NCBI RefSeq assembly: GCF_021018805.1
Contig: NC_086283.1
Span: 62,388,182 to 62,452,181, forward strand
DNA length: 64,000 bases
Direction of reading: 5' to 3'
Source of the DNA: Prinia subflava
Taxonomy: Eukaryota > Chordata > Aves > Passeriformes > Cisticolidae
A program made the position numbers and the translations under genes. Position 1 is the stretch's first letter. Every line of letters begins with the position of its first letter. Below are positions 1-12,987 of the stretch, piece by piece. The notes beneath the pieces are model-generated. The model was not told the DNA's origin. It did not search any database and saw nothing but the letters and a program-made list of their open reading frames with translations.

Positions 1-3000
1 TTTTTTCCTATCAATCCTGTATTTTCAGTTGTCTTGCCTGAAATACATGTGCAGTTGAGTATGTACAATTCTTTTTTAACCTTGGGTCTTAATCTGCCAT
101 TGTTCGTGTTGAAAACTGAATATGCTGAAAACAATTTGGTAAACCAGTGACTCATGTATTATTTAGAATTCAAATGGTAAAAATCTGATCTGGATGTAAT
201 GTATGCTATACTAAAGTGCTTCTAAAAAGCTTTTATCATTTTCCCATAATTCCAAGTAGAACTCTGCTTGCTTGCTTTTTGCAATTCAACTTGTTTGTTA
301 GGTTCCTGTGGGTTCACTCATTTTCTGTAATGCTGCAAATATAACATTAACCAGTTCTGGGATTTCATCTTCTTTTCTTCTTCTTTTTATTTTTTTTTTT
401 AACTTTTCTATTCTAACCCTGGTAAAACAACTTCTGTCTACTTTTGTATGATTATGTATGCCAGGTTTAGAAAAAATTGCTTTATCCACCAGTACTTCAG
501 AAGAACTCACTTTGCTTTATGGACACTTTCCTTTCTCCTCTCTTACATTTTGAAGTCATTAGATTTAAGAATCCTTTGAGAATCAGTGGTGCAGTCTGGA
601 GAGAAAACAGGAATGTAAAAGCAGGAGCAGGGGGGAACACTTCTCTTTTGCAGAGGAGTGAGACCATGGCATTGGCTAGTCTAGTGCTAAGAGCTTATTG
701 ATGTAGAAGTGGTGTTAGAGGCGTGAGATGCCAATCACAAAGTGTGTGAACTTCAGAAGAATATGTAACAGATAACAGGCAAAAACAGCCTTTCAAGTGG
801 GTGACTGCACAGTAGTCAGAATCACAGCTGAGAGTAGAGAGAGCTCTCCAAATGAGGGATGATGTTTGACTGCTCAGCAAAGGCCTGAGGCAGCCAGCCC
901 CAGGTGCCTAATGGAAACATTTTTTCTATGTCCAGTTATGCTTTTCTTAGTGTTTTCAACAGAAGTCTGCTGCACCCTTCAATCCATGAAACAAAAGTTT
1001 TCACTTATTGATGATTTTCCTAGGTTTTCCATCCTTGCACTAGTGCACTTAATAGGAGGAAGTATATGCCTTGCCTGTAAGATGAAAGAAATAAAAGTCC
1101 TGTAGGTTTGAAACTCACTATTCAGTCAATAATTGATCAACTGACTGATCAATATTCTCATGATATACAAGGAAGATGCACAGATAGAAAAGTAACGAGT
1201 TAGAAGAGCAATCCAATTTCAATCAGTTTAGTCCAGTCAGCTAGTTGAAGAGGACTTTTCCTGAACCTTAATAAAGTAGGGAGGTTGTCTCTCGGTTCTT
1301 CCAAGGGAAAGAAAAGGAATTAAATATTTTCAAGTAGAAGGACATGCTCTGGAAATGAGAAAAACCATATGAAGGCTCAGAGTTGAAACTAGGAATCTTA
1401 ATTTTGTTCCCAACCTGAAGTTAAGAGGAAGAAAAATTTTACTGTATTGCTTTCTATATCTGAATTTTAAGAAATAAAGATCACGTGGTTGGAACAAAAC
1501 AGGAAGCAAACCACTAAGAAGTTGGGGCAAATCACAGCTACATTCTATCTCCATTCACCACCACTCCTTTTCTGTATGAAATGTCTTTTTTATTTCAAAT
1601 TCAGCTAGGTAATGTTTAGAAGTGTTTATTTTTTTTTCTCTAATTGTATTTAGCAGTGAATTATATGATTGACTTGCCGTCATCAAAATACAGTTTCATG
1701 TTTATGATATACATTCATGTTGTTGGAAATGGATGAGAAGTTAATCTAATAAGAAGTGCAAATTTACTTGGGTTCCCCAACTACTCTTTGATTTTATTTG
1801 CCAGAAACACTACCATGGTCTATAGCTATTGAATACAAATTTCACTTTCCACTTCATCTTACTTATATATAATGTATTTTTAGGACAGCATATTTATATT
1901 AAGGGAGTGAGAATCATTAAGTAGAACAGGAAAAGCCGTGTATTGACTTGTCTTCATTTCGTGTGGAATTCATAAACTAAATTAAACTTCTTCAGTTTGG
2001 AGGTTTAGAAATTTTTATCCAATTTCAAGTAGATTGATCAAACAGTTCATTGATTTATTTTATTGAGCCTGTAAAACAAACATCATTGCCTTTGGTCCCT
2101 GTCTACATTCTACTTTTACCTCTTAGTCTAAGTGCCTAATGGATGGCAGATGCTATTGTGGGAAAGCTTGAGACTATAAACAGCAGGTACTCAGCTGCTC
2201 ATGACCAAAATGCAGTGCCTCTGAAATTTTCATCCTTTGCACTCTTATACATATGACTAATGCTTAATTTGTGTAGTGATTTTAGTTTTATGAGGAAGAG
2301 TATTTATTCATTTCCTGTCATGCTTCAGGTAGACACATGATTAAAACCTTATAATTAAGAAATGATTTTTCACATTCATATAGTGCTTGTTCTGCTACTC
2401 AGGATCTATTTTTAATTAAAAATCTGAACTCTGGTACACATACAAATATCATTATGTTAACAATAACAGCCATGAAAATATAAAAGACCGATCCACTGTC
2501 TCAATAGAGCAATAGAGAAGGAAAGCACTGGGATATCTTACACCTTCCTTAGCTTCACAAAATGAATTGTAATGGACACTGTACAACATGAAGTTTTCAC
2601 AAGGTTAGCCCTCCCTGGGCGATCTGCTGTCTGAACATGAAGGAAACTGTAAGGCAGAACTGGAAAATTTTAATTCTTTCTTACTATTCTGCAGAAAAAT
2701 GTTAATATTTTATTGTGGAGAATGTAAATCAGATATGGTTCTTCATTAAGACCTGTTCATAACTAAAAAATACAGAATTTTTATTTTTTGAAATGTGGTG
2801 AAAATATGGTAAATAACACAAAATGCAGTATAACGGTATAACAAATTTCTCCATAACCTGTGCTCTGCTTCATACTGGAAACTTTTGTTTCAGTGGCAGA
2901 CAGTGGGTAAAGAGTTCTTTCTAGTTTCTGTTGTCAGAAGGATTAATATAAGAAAGCCAAGCTTATATTGAAAGAGTATTGAACTTTATATGAAGAATCA

Positions 3001-5880
3001 AGGACAAGGTCTCCACAACTTGGACTCTTCTGATGATCAGAACTCACTGTACCAACACTATTATTTGCAGACCTTGCTAAGCCACCCTGTAAAGCAGAGT
3101 CCCTGCATAATCTTGACAAACCACTCGATTAGATAAGCGTGGCTTTGTTACAGTCCAGACACAATATTTTGGTCGTTCATCCTTTATTTATACATATGGT
3201 TATTTATTTATACTCCTTTATATGTATATCTTGTTATATTATACCTTGTTAATGGTTCATTCTGCAGAATGTGATTTTACAAAAGATATTGTTGTGTATC
3301 CAGCCATTACCTGTGGACAACACACTTGACTTGTTTGGATGCTTTGTAACTCTGTGGCTGTTTGACTTAGGAGGGAAGCTAAGTGGAGGTGAGATCAGTC
3401 ATAGCTGTATTTCATGCCAATTCTTCTCACTCCAAAGTAAGTCCCAGTTGAATCTTTTTGGGATCCATTGCAACCACACTACATATATGTGCAGAACATC
3501 TGCCTGAAAGCTTTGTCTTTACATCTCTCTGAATACCTTTCTCAGAATGCTGAAATAATTGTGCCGTTGAACAAATGAGAAGGTATGGATTACCTGAGAA
3601 ATATTAGAAAGCAGTGGAGATGAGCACAGCATAGGGAAAAATCTCTTCATTTTTATTTCTATAGATTATAACAGCAGGGTGAATATTCATACTTATAAAT
3701 ATGTGGGTTGGTCCAGGAAGCCCAGAAAACATGCCATTTTCTCTGTGGTTGTTTTCTTGCAGTAGATCATGTTAGCAGATATTGGCACTTAACTGCTCTG
3801 TCTTAAGTCTTTAAAACTTCCTTCTTTTCCTTCCATGTGCAAAGATGAAGTCTCTTGCTCATTTGCATTTCAAAAATGCTCTCCATTTAGCAAAACAGAT
3901 GTTTTCTTCAAATAAGCTTCAGGTAATATGGACATGTCTGCCTTTCCTTAATGAATCCATCGTAACCAAATTACATATGCATAAATGCAGCCTGAGTCCT
4001 TCAAGGACATACTCATTAGCTGTGTCATTTTGGATTCATTCTTTGGAATAAATATGCCCGTGTGGCTGTTTGAGGCTTTTAGATTCACGGATTCTATTTG
4101 AAAATAGTTATTTGATATATATTAACTATATATTGCTATGTTCACAGAGAGAAAGAGGGACAAGAAGATATTTATTAATTAAGACGTAAAATAAGTTGAC
4201 TTACTGCACAACTGTATATCCTTTTCACACACATAGAAGATGAGACTCTGATCAATCATCTCTACTACTCCTAATTTATTCACAGTGATATAGCTTAGCT
4301 AACTGGATTTTCCTTATTTATAATGAAGTGACAGAAGATATTTCTAGCTACAGTAATTCACTAATTCACAACTACAACCATCATAGTTTATTGGAGATTT
4401 TGATTTCTGTCAGTGTAGATAGATGAAATATTTCTAAAATATGGCATGCAGTAACATAACTGGAGATAAAATATGTTCAGTGGAATGTTCTGCTATACTG
4501 AAAACCTATCAAGAGATCCATCAATGTCAGAAAAACTTTTAAGAGTTGAAGCATTTTTATTACGTGATCTTAAACCAAGTTTTGTTGAAATAGGTAAACT
4601 ATGTGGTAGGAGATTGAATGACTAGATACAGTAAAGAGATACTAGGCTATTAGCTGCTCAAACTTCCTGACAAGGTCTGTCTAATTAATCAGCTGTGCCA
4701 CTTTGTCCCAATTTTTGCGCTGTTTTTCATGGTGTCAAACAAGAAACTGTAACCACAAACTTGTCCCTCAGAGTTGGTATTAACCATATACTGTCAAAAT
4801 GTGTGTGGAGCTCTCCCTTAGTGTGAGTGCAAAGCAGTAGAAACCTACACAGGTTATACCAAAAGATAGTAGGGTTAGCTATAATTGCAGAGGACATTTG
4901 GAACCATCACACAATCACTATTTCATTTCTTTTCTCATTTATCTTATCCTTTATTAGGCAACATTCAGCCTTACCTAGCTAAAGGTTTTGGTCCATTTGT
5001 TATACTATAAGGAACTTCAGAAACAAACATCCATGCTTCCATCAGATTCTAAGGAAGATGAGACTGACAATTAAGAGCACTTCAAATCTAGGAAATCACC
5101 AGTAGGCTGGAGTGATAGATCCACCAGAAATAAAGTTGTGTTCTGTGTTGGAACTGGTATGTGTGAACAGAGAATGCAGCAATTGCAGAGTCATAATGTT
5201 TGATTATAAATTACATTTGAGGGCTCATTAAGGCACAAGAGCATGCATTTCATTACAAAAACACAAGGATTTAATACAGGTAAAAAGTCATTATAGTGCT
5301 CGAGGGCAAAATAAACAATAAGCAATGCAACATTCCTTTGTAACAGTGAAGTAATATATATTCTGCTCCAAGTATTACCCTAATAAATAGGCCCTAATTC
5401 CAGACAATGCTCCAAATAACTAAGAAATAGAAACACAGTATCAACAGATTGGCATTTTTCCCATCTGTTTCTTCGCCTGTCTTCAAATGTTATTTAAGGA
5501 TCTTTTTCTCTTGTATGTTGGTCTGAGAAGAATTTGACAATACTGGTAATACTAATTTTTAAAAAGTCACATAAATACTAAAAATGTGGCTGAAGCACCA
5601 CCCTATTCCACTTTTCCCCTCAAAAATGGGAAAATTCTTCATACCACTGTTATAAAGGAGATTATACAGTTGGATTACAAATGTATATCTAAGCAGTACT
5701 TTGGCCTTTTGTTCCTTTTCTACAGTGTAAGTGTTAAAAGCATCTTTTCAGATCAAACACTTCTTTGCACTTCCAACAAAGTCACTTACCACATTCGTCT
5801 CATGTTCTCTGGGAAATTATTACACTGATGACTCCATTATGGAGTTCTTTCTAAGTTAGCCTGAAAACCTGCATACTTGT
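1..5880. other. Gene-free AT-rich unique DNA
   Basis: I see no gene, no recognisable CR1 or LTR, and no frame with coding character. Short T-rich runs occur (for example around 370-410), and A/T-rich stretches with TATATA words occur near 3180-3250 and 4110-4135. Short open frames such as those at 477-701, 866-1105 and 3271-3507 lack any family resemblance I recognise. They are best read as chance. Confidence 0.7.
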
Positions 5881-6060
5881 GGCACTGCAGTGCTCTGTGC
5901 TACTTTTCCAAAAGGCTAATTATCTGGTGTCAAGCACATTGCTAGTGGAGTGGTGCTAATTACCTTTTTATTCTCTATTTGTTCAACTAATGAACTTAAT
6001 TAGGTTCAACTTAGGCCCATTGCTTTTCACCTGTTCTTAACTTGAAACTTGCTTCTGCTT
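5881..6060. promoter_or_regulatory. Candidate regulatory element with three evenly spaced TAATTA cores
   Basis: TAATTA, the core bound by many homeodomain proteins, occurs at 5917-5922, 5957-5962 and 5997-6002, so each copy starts exactly 40 bp after the last. The first two share the flank GCTAATTA. That the spacing is regular is seen directly. That this is an enhancer is inference, because TAATTA is frequent by chance in AT-rich DNA. Confidence 0.25.
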
Positions 6061-6329
6061 TGTCAGTTCTAATGAAGAAATGTACCTATTTTTTTCAAAT
6101 ATATTAGTTTTGTCATTTAAATGTGTTAGTCCTCTCAGAGATGGCAGGGGTGCCAAGTGGACAACGCAGCCTCACTACAGCTGCAAGAATATTCATAGAC
6201 CAAGTCCTCTTGCTGCACATTTGCAGGCATGTGAGATAGAAGGGTCTAATAGGGAACTTTCAACATGGCTTGGCTAAGGGTAAAACATTGTCCAGCTTGG
6301 GGCCAGAGAGCAGGAGAAAATCAACACAT

Positions 6330-6745
6330 TGGAGATTCTCACAGAGATAGCAGGGTTGGAACACTCGCCCTGCAAAGGGAGGTTGTGGGACTGGTTCAGT
6401 CAGAGCAGATTTGGCTTCACAGCACCTGATTGTACCCCAGTAGAGAGTGAAGTGGATCACAGGGGTGGGGATGTGCTCTTCGCAGTGATTTCTGGTGGGA
6501 GAGTGAGAGACATTGGCCAAAACAAGAAAAGTTCTAAGGTTTAAGGCAAGGTTTTTCCCCACAAGGACAACCGGATATCAGTGCAGGACACAGGAAGGTG
6601 GTCGTGCATTTCCCCTTGGAGGATTTCCAAACTCCTTGCAATAAATTCCTGAGAAACACAGTCAGACCCCATGGCTGAGCCTGTCCTTCGCAGGGGTTAG
6701 GACTAGAACCTCCAGAGATACCTGCTGGCTTGATGTATTATGTAA
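6330..6745 (+). mobile_element. CR1 LINE, old 3' fragment
   Basis: This is a diverged CR1 in forward orientation. The segment near 6350-6380 ('gggttggaacactcgccctg') corresponds to the 'GLEH-P-EERL' part of the ORF2 C-terminus. The stretch around 6550-6580 ('ttttccccacaaggacaacc') and 6620-6670 matches the 'FF..R-W-RLP..V' and 'ptLEVFK' part. The tail at 6690-6743 keeps 'ggggttaggactagaacctccagag' in CR1 order and ends in a decayed octamer. Frameshifts and substitutions are many, so it is an old dead copy. The 5' boundary is uncertain: 6130-6330 is slightly GC-richer and could be more of the element. Confidence 0.7.
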
Positions 6746-8706
6746 GTGCTTTGATCCCCTCCATGGTATTTCATCATTATATTCACTTGGCCAATTCATT
6801 TTTACCCAAGGATCAGCCACTGTAAATCACACACAATTTGAAGACCTGCCTTCAGCAAAACAAAGTTATAGAAATAACGTTAATAAAAATAACCCTAAGA
6901 TGTTAGTCCTAGCAGGGCATTTCTCCTGCTTTTCGTGGACCTTCATTTAAGTTAAAAACTGTATGCCTTGGACCAAAAAGTCCTATGAAAATGCATAAGA
7001 ACTTTTCTTTTTATTGTAGCATAGAAAAGTCTTAGTAAGTGTAAAGGCTGCAAGCTTTGCACTTTGAATTCTTTACCTTCTATCTAGATTCAACTTTTGG
7101 CTCTTGTCAAGGATTCTTCCGGTATCATGGGATACCTCTGTCATCACAATGTTTCAGTAACACAAAACCTCTGAAAGTCTAGCCTCTGCAAAGTATTAGG
7201 AACTATTCTGCAGGGAAAACATTAATTCTACTATATTTCAACTATGAAATATGATACTTGCAAGCAAATGCAATCCTTGAATCTATTGCAATATAAAAAC
7301 TGAGTGATATATCACTTTGGGCATGGCAATAATTCTAGGAGTAACATGACTGTGATCAATTCCTACTATTAAGAAATGGTCATTCCCTCACTTGTAAAGT
7401 AGAAAAACATTACTTTGTGAAGGGTATGTGTCCCCCTCAGCCACTGATAGATAATCTTTTGCAATAGAAGAGTAGCTGCACTAGAGTAATATGTCCTTGC
7501 TTTTACATTTGAAATTGTTTCACTTTCAAGGGATATTATATCTATATAGGGATATATATTATATCTACATGGATATAATTTTCCATGTTTAAACAGAAAT
7601 TTCCAAGTGTAGTAATCATAGAATTGACTCTATTTTTGAGATTGACACCATCTATTTGTGGGGATTTGAAATGATAAATATTGTTTAAATAAGTAAATCA
7701 AATGTGATGAAATCTACAGGACAGAATTATGCTGTACTGCATATATGGCATTTGCAGTCAAGACCACACGCTCAACACACAGTTATTACAGAAGGTGAAT
7801 AGTGTGTGTGAGCAAACAAGAAGGAATATGGAGCTTGATACATTATCTGTAACAGTCAATAGCCTTTTAAGCAGCTGAATAGTACCACAGATGTATTTAA
7901 GATCCTGACATGACTTAATAGACAGATAGTGTTCAGTAGTCTTTGCAGCTTTTTTTTTCAAAGCTTATATAATTTCAAAGAAAAGTTCTTCTCCAGCTGC
8001 ATGGTGAAGTTTTAGACAAGCCAAGGTACTCTCGTCTAATTGACTCTAAATGGATAAAGTTCTACTCTTTTTATGTGTTGTGCCTTTCGGCTTACCAGTA
8101 TTCAAACCTCATAAGTAGAAAATACTAGAGTCTCCAAACTAAACTTCCTGTGTGTTACCATTGTTGTAGATTGTACTGTGTCTGCACCAATCTCTTCCTC
8201 AACAGTTGTCATAATTCACATTATTTTCTCATTTTAAAATTTAGTTTGGGTTCACGTTTTTATTATTTCTGTAATCTCATTAGCACACACTAAAGATGTA
8301 TAAGAATGTTATTAAAATTTATCTCCTTAAAATACAGTACTGTTGCTCTCATTTTTGAATTTAATGCTTGAAAGTCATTGCGGATCGTATGTAAGAGAAG
8401 TGTATCTGCATAAATTAGAACCCTTTGGTTGGAAATATGGCTACAAAAGCCATCTCTTGATCACTAGTTCCTTTATGTCTTCATGTCTGCTCCATTCTCT
8501 GACCCTGCCATTGTCTTGTTATTTCCTGCTCAACACCAATAATATCATTTCCTAGAACTGACCTGTACAGAACTGTCACAACACAAATCACTTGATCAGT
8601 GGCTTGACAACCTGAGTCATGTCAGAAAGTCACTGCCCTGCCAAATCTGTTTCTGAAACCCCTGAGGAGCTGACATAATGAATCATTTCTCCCTGGTGAG
8701 ACTTGC
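6746..8706. other. Gene-free stretch, no recognised repeat
   Basis: AT-rich DNA without a supported gene. An imperfect A/T-rich near-repeat built on 'atattatatct' lies at about 7535-7580. A sequence beginning 'aatcatagaattgac' at about 7616 faintly recalls the reverse complement of a CR1 3' end, but the match decays too fast to call. Confidence 0.65.
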
Positions 8707-8860
8707 TGTAGGGTTTTTTAGGGTTTTGTTTCTTGGTTTCTTTTTTTAGTGGTTTGATTTTTTGGTTTCTTTTGGATTGGTGTGGTTCATTTTTGGTTTG
8801 GTTGATTGGTTTGTTGGAGAGGTTTTGTGTTTATTTTGGAGTTTTATTTGGTTTTGCCTA
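8707..8860 (+). repeat. G/T-rich low-complexity tract
   Basis: About 150 bp made almost wholly of G and T on the plus strand, with recurring 'ggtttggtt' words. An open frame runs through it (8762-9025) only because G/T-only sequence makes few stop codons (TAA and TAG need A). It resembles the other strand-asymmetric tracts at 16.3, 30.2, 50.3 and 56.4 kb. Confidence 0.85.
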
Positions 8861-10946
8861 AATGTTAAGAATCTGTCTGATTTTAGCTTTCCTCTTCTTT
8901 TTTTTTTTTATGGCAATGTTGTTAAAAAGAAATGGGATGTGAGCATAAAGCATACACAGCACTGCTTGTTCACTTCAGGAACTCCAAGGTTGCCACTTGA
9001 CCAACAGAAATGTCAGCATGAATGAACATAATGTCACAGTGATTACAGTTAGCATCTCTGCACTTACTTTGCTTTGCCTATTCCTTTGGCTTTTTGCCTG
9101 CTTGACGTTAAAGTTTTTTTAACTCATAAGAAGAGAAGTTGCAAATAAATGGATTTTAAAAATCTATCCAAAAATTGACAAAATGTCTGAAAAAATAGAA
9201 AATTATTCTACTGTTGTTGATATATGATTACTGTTTTACATTATTGTCTTCAGAGATGCAGATGGATTATTAATAATTTGTCATGTCATCAGTTGTGAGG
9301 CTGTCATCTGTCATTAGAATTCTCAGACTCCAGTTTCTATGCACTTTTGCTTTTCCTAAAGTGAATTGGTGCAGCAGGGTCAATATGATGACTTAGATAT
9401 CATTAGTTTTGTGCGGGAAATATGGAAAGGATTATTGGCTATGGAAATCTGTAAGAGAAGATTAAGCCACTGTAATTCTGAAGCTAAAAGACAGTAACAC
9501 AGATATAGAGAAAAAGTTTTTGATTAATATATCCATTTGGCAGAATATGATAGCAAGATGCAGGAGGAATTTCCTTCTTGAGATTGGGGTGAAACCAGAC
9601 TCCCAAGCTTATTAAAAGAATATAAAGTCACTAATCTTGGATAGCCCATATTTATGATTCCATTTATTTTTTGACGAAAATGCCCCATTTCAAATCCCTC
9701 CTTATGATACTTTCACAAACCATCTAAGTACCATTGTTTTGTAGGAACATCTTTTGTCCCTTATTGAAGTTGTCAATCTCTGTATTAATAATTAAGTAAC
9801 TGATAGAAGGGGATTTACGAGGCAAGACTCCTGAACATATAAGTACTTTCTTGATTATCTGTTGGACTTCTCTGCTAAATGAGCCCTGTGCTTGAACAAT
9901 AATTTCTTAAAACTTTTATTTGAAATTCCGTGTTCCCTTCAGTATCTTCGAATTTGAGGACTGCATTGGGTTTTGACTATAAGCTTTTGGGTTAAAAAAA
10001 AAGTCTGACCACTCCTATACAGAAGCATCTCTATACCCCTAAAAGGCCTAGAAACATGAGAGTATATTTAAAAGTGTAAACAATACAGCTAAGTACATAT
10101 GTTCCTGAAACATCTTTTTTCTGCCTCCCAGTCCCCTTAAACTTGCTTTAAGACTCTAGGCTATAACAATTTGTTACCTTCTTTCAGATTAAGGTGTGGA
10201 GAGAGCCATTCCCCTCTAAACTTGTAGTTTCCGTGAAAATAAAGTTCTACTGGTACTTCCACTAAAATTATGCAGCTTTTGTTGCAATTTGCCATTTGCA
10301 ATTAGATTAATCTTCTCCAAACTAATGAAGTGTAATCTGTAAATGAACTGTTTGTTTCTCTGAAAGGATCACTCCAGTCATCTACCTGTCAAGTCTCCGC
10401 CAAATGGATGTTTTGTTAATCATGACTGTCAGGCTGTCAGCCTTTTTGAATGAGGTTGACTTTCTGGAGTTGTCCCTTGGCTTGGCTCTTTGACAAAGAC
10501 TAGAGAGGGCAGGAAAGACTTCTGTTTCTGATTTTCTTCAAAGCCACAGAAAAGCAGAGGTGCAGGCTACTTTATGCCTTCTGTCCTTCTTCTGATGGTG
10601 TTAGAAAGGTCTTTGAGATCAGATCTTACGCAACATTTTCCTGTTGCACATTCACTATATGACATGACAGAGGTGAAAGCTAAGAACAATTTCTTTATTA
10701 TAGTAAAGATCAAATATGAAAATGGCATAGTATACTTGACACAGTAAGGACAACATAATATAAAACCCTAGGACTGGTTAGCCTTGAGGAACTTTAAATT
10801 ATCCTTTCTCTGGTAATTTCTTTCTGATGTTTCCCCTGGTAGTGCCTTCTGATTCCAGAAGTATCAGTTTTTAATGGTTCTTTCAGCTTTCAGGTAATAC
10901 AGCCTCATTCTTCTCAGAGTATATCCTTCTCACAGACTGATACAGC

Positions 10947-10948
<2 letters not shown>
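8861..10948. other. Gene-free stretch with possible conserved non-coding blocks
   Basis: No gene or transposon recognised. Stretches at about 9230-9470 and 10260-10500 look more complex than their surroundings, with ATTA/TAAT motifs and few homopolymers, as conserved non-coding elements often do. This is an impression only and was not tested by alignment. Confidence 0.5.

Positions 10949-10980
<32 letters not shown>
10949..10980. repeat. (TG)n microsatellite
   Basis: About 15 uninterrupted TG units at 10951-10980, followed directly by a G/T-rich run ending in a T tract near 11030. A length-polymorphic marker is expected here. Confidence 0.98.
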
Positions 10981-10981
<1 letters not shown>

Positions 10982-12683
10982 TTTTGGGGTTTGGGTTTGC
11001 AGAACTGATGGGGCTGTTGGTTTTTTTTTTACTTAATAGCCATAGTAGCAGCTAATCCTGTTCTGAGCCCCATTATGCTCCTGGTAATAAAGTTCAGCTG
11101 TTTCATACTGTTCCAGTAGCATTTATCTAAAGGGTTAAGCTGAGCTAACAGTTGAGCTTTGTGAAACTGCAGATGCATGCAGAATGCATAGTTCAGGATG
11201 GCAAAACTAATATTCAGATCACACTACTAATATGAATTCCTTCTTTCTTATTTTTCTCATGCTTCTAAACTTTGACAATGATCTGCTTTACTGCAAACTA
11301 TTATTTGCATCCTGATTTGTTACAGTGTGTACAAGCTCTAGAGCAGCACTGCATATACGCTTCTGAATTTGAGCGAATAAACAAGTTTGTCGAATGAGGT
11401 TCAGGATTCCTAATGATTTATAAGAGTTACAAGTAGTTTATTATTATTTCTAATTCCAGTCGTTTGGGATTGGCCATTTTACTCACAGAGGATGGTATCT
11501 TTGAAGACAGATATAACAAGTCAATAAGGAAAAATAATACAGAAACAGCTGAGATGCCAGTATTTGATGCCATGTATGTCTTCAACATTTATATGATACT
11601 GCTAGCCAAAAGTCAGAAAAGAGGCTGGAAAGTGATGTGTTAAAAATAAGATCTTACTAATATATTTTCTCTCTTCTCCTTTCTTAAATTTAAATGACAC
11701 TTGTTTTCTCCTATAATAATTTGAAAGAATTTAAATTAACTATTTAACAGTTTTTTCAATTAACATCTTAATTGCTCACTAATCAGTGACAGTATTCTCA
11801 TCTCTACTCTTCAAACCCATATTTTTCTCATGAATGTTCTTCTTTATGTACAGATAGCTTTAACGTTATTTTGGAACAGTGTTAGTTATTGTATATCAAT
11901 ATTATTATTTCTAGGTTTTAGCTATCAAAGTTAAAAGTCACTGATTCCCCTCACCCCCCATTCCCCCCAAAAGTATTATATTATTTTGGCAATATCCAAT
12001 AGGAAATGAACAATAACTCTTAAAATGGAATAGGTGTTTCAAATATATGAGGAATCAAGCTTACAGTTCACTTTTGTTTTATTCATGCTAAAATGTTTGA
12101 GAGCTCAGAACTCAGCAGAAAGCAAAGAAAAACCACTATAAACATGGCAAAATGAAAATTTGTTTTGCATTTTAACAGGCATTAAGGAAAAATGTTCTAA
12201 TACCATTCCCACTGCTTTACGCTCTATGGCAGTTTTCTCACTTTCCTCTAAAATAGCAAATATGGACTTTATGTTCCAGTAGAGCCAAAACAACTTCCCT
12301 GATGGTCATCCCATTTTAAGCTTGCCTCTGTTCTGTCAACCTTACATCTCACGTCTAAAGTTCTGCTAGTATCAAAGTGTGTTAAGAATTGCCTTTGTAT
12401 TGATAGACATACAATAACTTCTTCAAGGGCAGATAGTTGTTCTGGACCAGGATCATATAAAGGCACTGTATGAATTGGTGACAATGGGTTTTTTCCTTCC
12501 TCTCACCTCCAGTTCAGTCTTGTGTGCAAGGGAATGGTGTAAGTTATCTCCCTTTTCTTCCGGATGCCTTAAGTTTTAGTTTGCCAGATTCTGTACTGCA
12601 TTAGTATATATCTCTGACATTTATATAAAGTTTTATCAAGTTCTCCTCATAGTTTAGTTAGACAAAACAATCCTTTTCCAGCC
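10981..12683. other. Gene-free stretch
   Basis: No gene seen. The region 11280-11430 contains an octamer-like ATTTGCAT word and two CpGs in otherwise CpG-poor DNA, so it could be a conserved element. The open frames at 12105-12484 on the minus strand resemble no family I know. Confidence 0.6.
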
Positions 12684-12987
12684 TGAGAACTAAGGGCATT
12701 GCAGCTTCAGCCCCAAAAGGTATAAATAACAGTGAACTGAGGAGAGCAATCTGGGAGTCTGGGACTTCATAACCTGGAGCTGTAATTGGAAAATTAGCCC
12801 CAATATGTAAATGAACCAAAACTTATAAAAGTGTGAAAACATGGTACCTGTTGTCCATCTTGGTTGCAGCCTTGGCCAGGCTCTTGTACTGCCCAAGGTG
12901 TATCCTTTGAAGACCTTTTTAATAAATACCTACTTTATTCCTTTAACACTGTCTAGCCTCTGTTCCAGGTAGCCTCCCAAGGCATCA
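12684..12987 (+). mobile_element. Short solo LTR of an endogenous retrovirus
   Basis: A ~304-bp unit begins TGAGAACTAA and ends GGCATCA, giving the TG...CA termini expected of an LTR. In order it holds a U3 part, a TATA box (TATAAAA, 12824-12830), an R region, a poly(A) signal (AATAAA, 12921-12926) and a U5 containing 'actgtctagcctctgttcc'. That U5 sequence and the spacing match avian ERV LTRs from memory. No internal gag/pol sequence lies on either side, so it is a solo LTR. I see no clear target-site duplication ('cagcc' on the left, 'ttcct' on the right), so the ends may be off by a few bases. Confidence 0.65.

Noticed and set aside
7616..7665. Possible reverse CR1 tail ('aatcatagaattgac')
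   Set aside because: Similarity is lost within about 20 bases and the diagnostic 'ccaac' part is missing.
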